Notes under the pieces: generated by a model
Databases searched by the model: none
Seen by the model: only the letters and a program-made list of their open reading frames with translations
What the model was told of the DNA's origin: nothing
Part shown: one piece after another, positions 59,387-64,000 of the stretch
How positions within the stretch are numbered: position 1 is the first letter of the stretch
How the letters are laid out: each line of letters begins with the position of its first letter
Made by a program: the position numbers and the translations under genes
Assembly: GCA_965203365.1 (NCBI GenBank)
Contig: OZ241878.1
Coordinates: forward strand, 1,302,001-1,366,000
Direction: 5' to 3'
DNA from: VYFG01 sp965203365
GTDB taxonomy: Bacteria; Pseudomonadota; Gammaproteobacteria; Arenicellales; Poriferihabitantaceae
DNA: 64,000 nucleotides

Positions 59387-60033
59387 AGCTCACCCAGATT
59401 ATCCAGTTTCAGTTGCACCAGTGACGTTGAAACCGATCCCACTTCAAGGAGAGCGAGGCTCGACTCCCAAGCCTGCCTGGCTGCATCCACATGCCCCATG
59501 GCCGCTTCGGCATCCCCGATCAATTCCTGGTAGCGGGCAGCAAACGGCCCCTGACTCGCTGCGCTCCTCCCTTGCTGGAGTCTGCTCAACGCGTCTTCCG
59601 GCTGACCGACTGCCAGTAGCACCTGGGCGAGTCGTAACCGCGCAATGTGAACCAGGATCTGATCCGACGCATTCTCAATCGCCCATTCCAGATACCGTTG
59701 GGCCTGCGCCGGATCCGAAGCTTCCATGGATCGTTTGGCCATCACGAGCGTCGCATTCACCGCATAGGGAGAGGTCGCGTAATCGTTGATCAGGTCGTCC
59801 ACGAGACCGGTGGCGGCCGCGTGATCCATGTCATCTCGCAAGAGATTTTCGTACAACATGGAGGCACTTTCCCCTTCGGACCTTTGCCAGTATTGCCAGC
59901 CATTCCAGCCGCCGATGGACAGGATGCCCAGCAACACGCCCGCGACAATGGGGCGGCCGTTGTTCTGCCAGAACGCCCGCGCACGCTCCAGGTCTTCGTT
60001 TCCAGCCAACTGCAGGTTGGGTTCTTTCGCCAT
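59383..60033 (-). CDS. yfgM: YfgM-like tetratricopeptide protein (PpiD/SecYEG ancillary)
   Basis: 216 residues from the ATG at 60033; the upstream extension to 60171 overlaps hisS and is not supported. One membrane helix (IVAGVLLGILSIGGWNGWQYW, about residues 29-49) follows the positively charged N-terminus, and the rest is TPR-like: VMAKRSMEASDPAQAQRYLE, LRLAQVLLAVGQPEDALSRL and GDAEAAMGHVDAARQAWES. The protein associates with the SecYEG translocon and PpiD in E. coli. Position between hisS and bamB is the usual one. Confidence 0.92.
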   Translation of the reverse strand: MAKEPNLQLAGNEDLERARAFWQNNGRPIVAGVLLGILSIGGWNGWQYWQRSEGESASMLYENLLRDDMDHAAATGLVDDLINDYATSPYAVNATLVMAKRSMEASDPAQAQRYLEWAIENASDQILVHIARLRLAQVLLAVGQPEDALSRLQQGRSAASQGPFAARYQELIGDAEAAMGHVDAARQAWESSLALLEVGSVSTSLVQLKLDNLGEL

Positions 60034-60127
60034 GTTCAGGTCTGTGGTCGCAAAATGAAATGGTGCCGAAGGATCCAACGATGATCCCGATTCGGCAGGT
60101 CGTCTTTGCTGGTTTCGTGGTCCATAG

Positions 60128-61387
60128 TCAACCCATGGCCGCCGACAAAGCGGACACCAGATCGACAGCAAGAATACGTCTTTGCCCCCGATCAGCCCGC
60201 AGATCTTTCAATTGTACACTCCCCTCGCTGCGCTCTTGTTCTCCCACGACCACCGCGAAACGAGCACCACTTTGATCGGCCCGCTTCAAGCATTTGGACA
60301 GTTTGCCCCCACCACAGTGCTCAATGACACGATATCGGGCATTGCGCAGGGTTTCCGCCATCTCTGCGGCCCATTGCTGATCATCCAAAGAGATCACGTA
60401 AACATCCGACGGGTCCCCATCACCATGAATGCCCTGCACGGACCTAAGCTCCACCAGCCGTTCCAGCCCCAAGGCGAATCCCACCCCGGGGGTGGCTCGC
60501 CCCCCATGAGCCGCCACCAAGTCATCATAGCGCCCCCCCGCACAGACGGCCGACTGGGCGCCGAGTTCACTCGTCACCCATTCGAACACCACACCGGTAT
60601 AGTAATCCAGGCCCCGTACGAGACGAGGATTGATGTGCGGCTTGATCCCGGACTGTGTCAAGGATGCCACCAACCTATCGAAATCCTGCCGGGCATCGGG
60701 TTCCAGAAAGTCAATGATAGAGGGAGCCTGTTCCACGATCTGTTGGGTTTGTGGCACCTTGCTGTCCAGTATCCGCAATGGATTTCGATCCAGTCTGCGA
60801 CGGCTGTCTTCATCCAAGTGGTCCACATGGCGGATAAAATAGTCCCGCAATGCGCTCCGATAGCGAGCCCGGGTTCCAGCAGATCCCAAGGTGTTGATTT
60901 CCAGGGCCAGACCCGTAATCCCCAGTTCCCGCCAGATCCGCGCCGCCAGGCGGATCACTTCGGCATCCACATCCGGCCCAGACCAGCCGAACGCCTCGAC
61001 GCCAAATTGATAAAACTGACGGTATCGACCCTTTTGTGGCCGCTCGCGCCGGAACATCGGCCCTAGGTACCAGAGGCGTTGCTGACGGTTATGAAACAGG
61101 CCATGCTGAATGCCAGCCCGCACCGTGCTGGCCGTCGCTTCGGGACGCAAGGCCAGACTCACGTCTCCCGCATCCTCGAACACGTACATTTCCTTTTCGA
61201 CAATATCGGTCTGGTCACCGATGGACTGACGAAACAGTTCCGTCTTCTCCAGTACCGGGGTCCGGATTTCTTCATAGCCATAGCACCGGGCCACCGCCCT
61301 GAGGACGGACTCGACCTGGTGCCAGTCTCCGGTCTGTCCAGGCAGGAGATCATTCATCCCCTTGACCGATTGTATCTTATCACTCAT
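60128..61387 (-). CDS. hisS: Histidine--tRNA ligase
   Basis: 419 residues. SVKGMNDLLPGQTGDWHQVE, LRPEATASTVRAGIQHGL (motif 2 region), GPMFRRERPQKGRYRQFYQFGVE and LVRGLDYYTGVVFEW are characteristic of class II HisRS, as is the C-terminal anticodon-binding domain. It is in the order rodZ-hisS-yfgM-bamB-der; ispG, usually between rodZ and hisS, is missing here. Confidence 0.97.
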   Translation of the reverse strand: MSDKIQSVKGMNDLLPGQTGDWHQVESVLRAVARCYGYEEIRTPVLEKTELFRQSIGDQTDIVEKEMYVFEDAGDVSLALRPEATASTVRAGIQHGLFHNRQQRLWYLGPMFRRERPQKGRYRQFYQFGVEAFGWSGPDVDAEVIRLAARIWRELGITGLALEINTLGSAGTRARYRSALRDYFIRHVDHLDEDSRRRLDRNPLRILDSKVPQTQQIVEQAPSIIDFLEPDARQDFDRLVASLTQSGIKPHINPRLVRGLDYYTGVVFEWVTSELGAQSAVCAGGRYDDLVAAHGGRATPGVGFALGLERLVELRSVQGIHGDGDPSDVYVISLDDQQWAAEMAETLRNARYRVIEHCGGGKLSKCLKRADQSGARFAVVVGEQERSEGSVQLKDLRADRGQRRILAVDLVSALSAAMG

Positions 61388-61432
61388 GGATGCTGAAGAC
61401 GGGGCCGCGGTTCGACTGTTGGCTGGGTCAGA

Positions 61433-62632
61433 CTATTCTCCGACCTCGAAGCGGGCAAACAACCCGCTTTCATGGGCCAGAAATGGCACTTTCGCACCCC
61501 GATATCGGACAGTCACCCCATCGGCACTGCCGATAAACACCGAATAGGGAGGTACCCCGGTCAACTGAATATCCTCCCCCCGATTGACCGTTCGATATAT
61601 CAGTCGGATACCAGTACTGTCCCGCACATCAATCCAGGTTTCCTGGGCGACCTCGAATGCAATCCGGTGGTCCACCGGGTTCGTTTCAAAGCCCGATGCC
61701 AACGCCGGTTCCGGGACGGACGCTATCCGCGCCACCGTCCGATCTTCAACGGATGAGGCGTCCACGGAAGAGTCAGCGGATGGCACGGGAGCCGGCTCGG
61801 ACGGCTCCATATCGACCGGACCGGGCCGTTCATCGGCCTGTTCGGTGGAAAGATCGGCCACCCGTTTCGTGGTGGGGGGCTCCCGCTCATCACCGACATC
61901 GCGTTTCACCTCTTGCGTCGGCGTGAGGTTCGGTTCAGGCACCGCTGTGGGTAAGAACCGCACGGTCTCCGGGATCGGGGATTCGAATACCAGCACTTCG
62001 TATCCCTTCGTATCGATTTCAACCACGGCCTGATCTTCGGAGAAATTGGGCTCGGGCAACACCAGTTCAGAGCCCGTCTCCGGAGTGGGTCCCTCGGGCA
62101 AATGGTCACCATCGTTCATCGGCAACTCCACTCCTTCGTTCCGGCCGGATTCGCCGGAACGAAGGGAATCAATGAATCCAGCCACCCGGGGCGGCAGATC
62201 GACATTGGGGCTCTGCCAATACCAGATTCCGATCAGAAACACGGCAAGCAACATGCCGAAAACCCATACCCAGCGTTTTCTCGAGCGCTCCTCTCGCCCC
62301 TGAACCTCCGAATGGCCAGTAGACGGTTTCAGGGGATCTCGGTCGGTACTCAGGTTGGCACGATGGACCTGGATGGATTCATCAATGGATATCTGTAGCA
62401 GTTTAGCATAGCTCCGCCAGTATCCCATGATATACGTCTTTCCCGGCAGAATAGGATAATCGTCCTTTTCGATCGCCTCGATCTGGCGCTCGGAAAGATT
62501 CAGTTCCCGAGCCACTTCGGCCCGTGTCCAACCGAATTCTTCGCGTTTTCGGGACAACAGTGCGCCAGGAGAGAGAATCCTCATTAAGGGGGGATCCCCC
62601 ACAATTGGGTGGGACGTTTTCATTTCTCGCAA
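61433..62632 (-). CDS. rodZ: Cytoskeleton protein RodZ-like
   Basis: 399 residues, with start uncertain between 62632 and 62584 (MRILSPG). An N-terminal helix-turn-helix (LLSRKREEFGWTRAEVAREL) and GYWRSYAKLLQISIDE form the MreB-binding part. A membrane helix WVWVFGMLLAVFLIGIWYWQ occupies about residues 121-140. A long acidic, proline-rich periplasmic linker, about 140 residues, precedes the DUF4115 beta-domain (VAQETWIDVRDSTGIRLIYRT, GVPPYSVFIGSADGV). RodZ anchors MreB and shapes the rod cell. It follows rlmN directly, without a gap. Confidence 0.92.
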   Translation of the reverse strand: MREMKTSHPIVGDPPLMRILSPGALLSRKREEFGWTRAEVARELNLSERQIEAIEKDDYPILPGKTYIMGYWRSYAKLLQISIDESIQVHRANLSTDRDPLKPSTGHSEVQGREERSRKRWVWVFGMLLAVFLIGIWYWQSPNVDLPPRVAGFIDSLRSGESGRNEGVELPMNDGDHLPEGPTPETGSELVLPEPNFSEDQAVVEIDTKGYEVLVFESPIPETVRFLPTAVPEPNLTPTQEVKRDVGDEREPPTTKRVADLSTEQADERPGPVDMEPSEPAPVPSADSSVDASSVEDRTVARIASVPEPALASGFETNPVDHRIAFEVAQETWIDVRDSTGIRLIYRTVNRGEDIQLTGVPPYSVFIGSADGVTVRYRGAKVPFLAHESGLFARFEVGE

Positions 62633-63766
62633 TCACCTCACGACTGAAGGCCGGTCAGGGACCGGGACCCTGCGCATGCGCTCCGAACGTTGAGTGCGGT
62701 CCACGAATTGTCCGGCCAACTGCCCACAGGCTGCTTCGATATCGTCCCCTCGGGTCTTTCGGATCACGGTACAGACACCACAGCCCATCAACACGGCCTG
62801 GAAGCGTTCCATAACATCAGGTCGACTGCAACGATAGGGGGCTCCGGCAAACGAATTGAACGGGATCAGGTTGACCTTGGAAGGAATGGCTTCCAGCAAC
62901 CCGGCCAACTGCCGAGCCTGGGCTGGCGAATCATTGATTCCCTCCAGGAGCACATACTCGAATGTAACCCTTTGTCGACCAGTTCCTCTGACATACCGGA
63001 TACAGGCCTCCAGCAGGGTCTGAATGGGATACTTGCGATTCAGCGGGACCAATCGGTTACGCAAGGCGTCTTCCGTGGCATGCAGGGACACCGCCAGACT
63101 GACCGGGCAGGTTTGTCGCAGTCGATCCATCGCCGGCACCATCCCGGCCGTACTCAACGTCACTCGACGACGTGACAGACCGAAACTGTAGTCATCCATC
63201 ATCAGATTCATGGCGGCGACGACATTATCGAAGTTGGCGAGCGGCTCCCCCATGCCCATCATCACCACATTGGTCACCGGGCGACGACGGTCCGAGACCG
63301 CAGTCTGCTCTCCATGTCGATAACCCAACGCTTCCAGGCGTTCATTCGCAATCCATACCTGTCCGATTATCTCATCCACATTGAGGTGGCGGCTGAAGCC
63401 TTGGCGGGCGGTGGCACAGAAGTCGCAATTCAGGCTGCATCCGACCTGGGAGGATACACACAGGGTCCCGCGCCCCCGTTCGGGGATGAACACGGTTTCA
63501 ATGCAGTTCCCGTCTTGCAATCGAAGCAACCATTTGCAGGTGCCGTCGACAGACCATTGCTGGTCGGCCACCACGGGCAACTCGAAGCAGGTATGTTGCG
63601 CCAACCGGCGGCGGAGCGATTTGCTGAGATCCGTCATGTCCTGGGGAGAGGTTACTTTTCGTTGGTAGAGCCACTGCATCAGTTGGCGACCCCGAAACGG
63701 TTTTTCCCCAATCTCGGACACGAAATGCTCCAGCCCCTGGCGATCCAGGGACAGCAGGTTGGTCAT
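62633..63766 (-). CDS. rlmN: Dual-specificity RNA methyltransferase RlmN
   Basis: 377 residues from the ATG at 63766 (MTNLLSLDRQG); 63784 is an alternative and the frame further upstream overlaps ndk. Radical SAM motif CSLNCDFCATARQGFSR (C-x3-C-x2-C), KFRGRQLMQWLYQRK-like start, LPCFNSFAG-type text (LIPFNSFAGAPYRC), and the catalytic cysteine region VCTVIRKTRGDDIEAACGQL. It methylates A2503 of 23S rRNA and A37 of some tRNAs. Confidence 0.96.
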   Translation of the reverse strand: MTNLLSLDRQGLEHFVSEIGEKPFRGRQLMQWLYQRKVTSPQDMTDLSKSLRRRLAQHTCFELPVVADQQWSVDGTCKWLLRLQDGNCIETVFIPERGRGTLCVSSQVGCSLNCDFCATARQGFSRHLNVDEIIGQVWIANERLEALGYRHGEQTAVSDRRRPVTNVVMMGMGEPLANFDNVVAAMNLMMDDYSFGLSRRRVTLSTAGMVPAMDRLRQTCPVSLAVSLHATEDALRNRLVPLNRKYPIQTLLEACIRYVRGTGRQRVTFEYVLLEGINDSPAQARQLAGLLEAIPSKVNLIPFNSFAGAPYRCSRPDVMERFQAVLMGCGVCTVIRKTRGDDIEAACGQLAGQFVDRTQRSERMRRVPVPDRPSVVR

Positions 63767-63809
63767 GGATTCCGATCCACCCATACTGTCGTCTGTTGAC
63801 CGTCCCGGA

Positions 63810-64000
63810 TCAACGCGTTCGCGGACAAATCTGTTCGTCACGGAAAAAGAAGGCGATTTCCACCTTCGCGGTGTCTGGGGCGTCACTGCCATGAACGGCG
63901 TTTTCATCCACGGTCTGGGCGAAATCCGCCCGGATCGTTCCCGGGGCCGCCTCGGCAGGATTGGTGGCCCCCATGATTTTCCGGTTCTTCGCGACCGCGT
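63810..64000 (-). CDS. ndk: Nucleoside diphosphate kinase, N-terminally truncated by window edge
   Basis: The last 63 codons are visible on the minus strand: KIMGATNPAEAAPGTIRADF, then NAVHGSDAPDTAKVEIAFFF and a CPRTR end. The catalytic histidine lies just upstream of HGSD (NAVHGSD). The enzyme balances nucleoside triphosphates. The start lies beyond base 64000. It precedes rlmN by 43 bases. Confidence 0.95.
   Translation of the reverse strand, partial: AVAKNRKIMGATNPAEAAPGTIRADFAQTVDENAVHGSDAPDTAKVEIAFFFRDEQICPRTR

Noticed and set aside
1..64000. CRISPR array
   Set aside because: No regularly spaced direct repeats were seen on reading through the window.

Overview
The window looks like a chromosomal segment of a moderately high-GC gammaproteobacterium. 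This is inferred from gene order, not from any marker search. Three blocks point that way: recA-recX-alaS-lysC-csrA-tRNA-Ser-tRNA-Arg, ndk-rlmN-rodZ-hisS-yfgM-bamB-der, and rpsP-rimM-trmD-rplS. Species cannot be named. No rRNA, CRISPR array or complete prophage was seen.

Layout. Bases 1-4248: end of an Mrp/Mnh-like cation/proton antiporter operon with three consecutive D-type (NuoN/NuoL-like) membrane subunits and an 88-residue two-helix protein, all start-stop coupled. Bases 4357-8685: a FAD amine/amino-acid oxidase, an RDD membrane protein, an MFS transporter and a TerC-family protein. Bases 8787 to about 26617: an accessory island with a DUF5131 (Gp37/Gp68) protein, a complete but dead IS30-family element with 3-bp target duplication, a 1043-residue PLD-helicase-DUF3427 protein, a five-gene minus-strand operon, and a graveyard of broken genes (secreted protein, DUF2806-like protein, HigB/RelE-like toxin, AAA-ATPase-like protein) around an intact XRE antitoxin and an AraC regulator. 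Bases 26827-36001: katG with an OxyR-like site, tRNA-Arg(ACG), tRNA-Ser(GCT), csrA, lysC, alaS, recX and recA. Bases 36074-46366: a SixA-like phosphatase, a methyltransferase, and a catabolic set (dimethylglycine dehydrogenase-like protein, MttB-like methyltransferase, GlxA-type regulator, 3-hydroxyisobutyrate dehydrogenase, CitE/HpcH-like lyase, PLP aminotransferase) suggesting use of methylated amines such as betaine derivatives. Bases 46421-64000: housekeeping genes relA, yjbQ, xerD-like, a TPR-like exported protein, rplS, trmD, rimM, rpsP, a lipoprotein, xseA, a degenerate M23 protein, der, bamB, yfgM, hisS, rodZ, rlmN and the end of ndk.

The most interesting locus is the operon 21619->15230. 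It encodes a PAPS-reductase/PP-loop-like protein, a cysteine desulfurase, a GHKL-type ATPase, a protein of unknown family and a second poorly characterised protein (possibly DUF6339). It is convergent with the PLD-helicase-DUF3427 gene. A desulfurase plus PP-loop enzyme is the sulfur-mobilising core of Dnd and Ssp DNA phosphorothioation systems, but no DndB/DndD/DndE or SspB/SspC/SspE homologue is recognisable here. The locus may therefore be an undescribed sulfur-dependent nucleic-acid modification or defence system. That function is inference; the domains and operon structure are read directly from the sequence.
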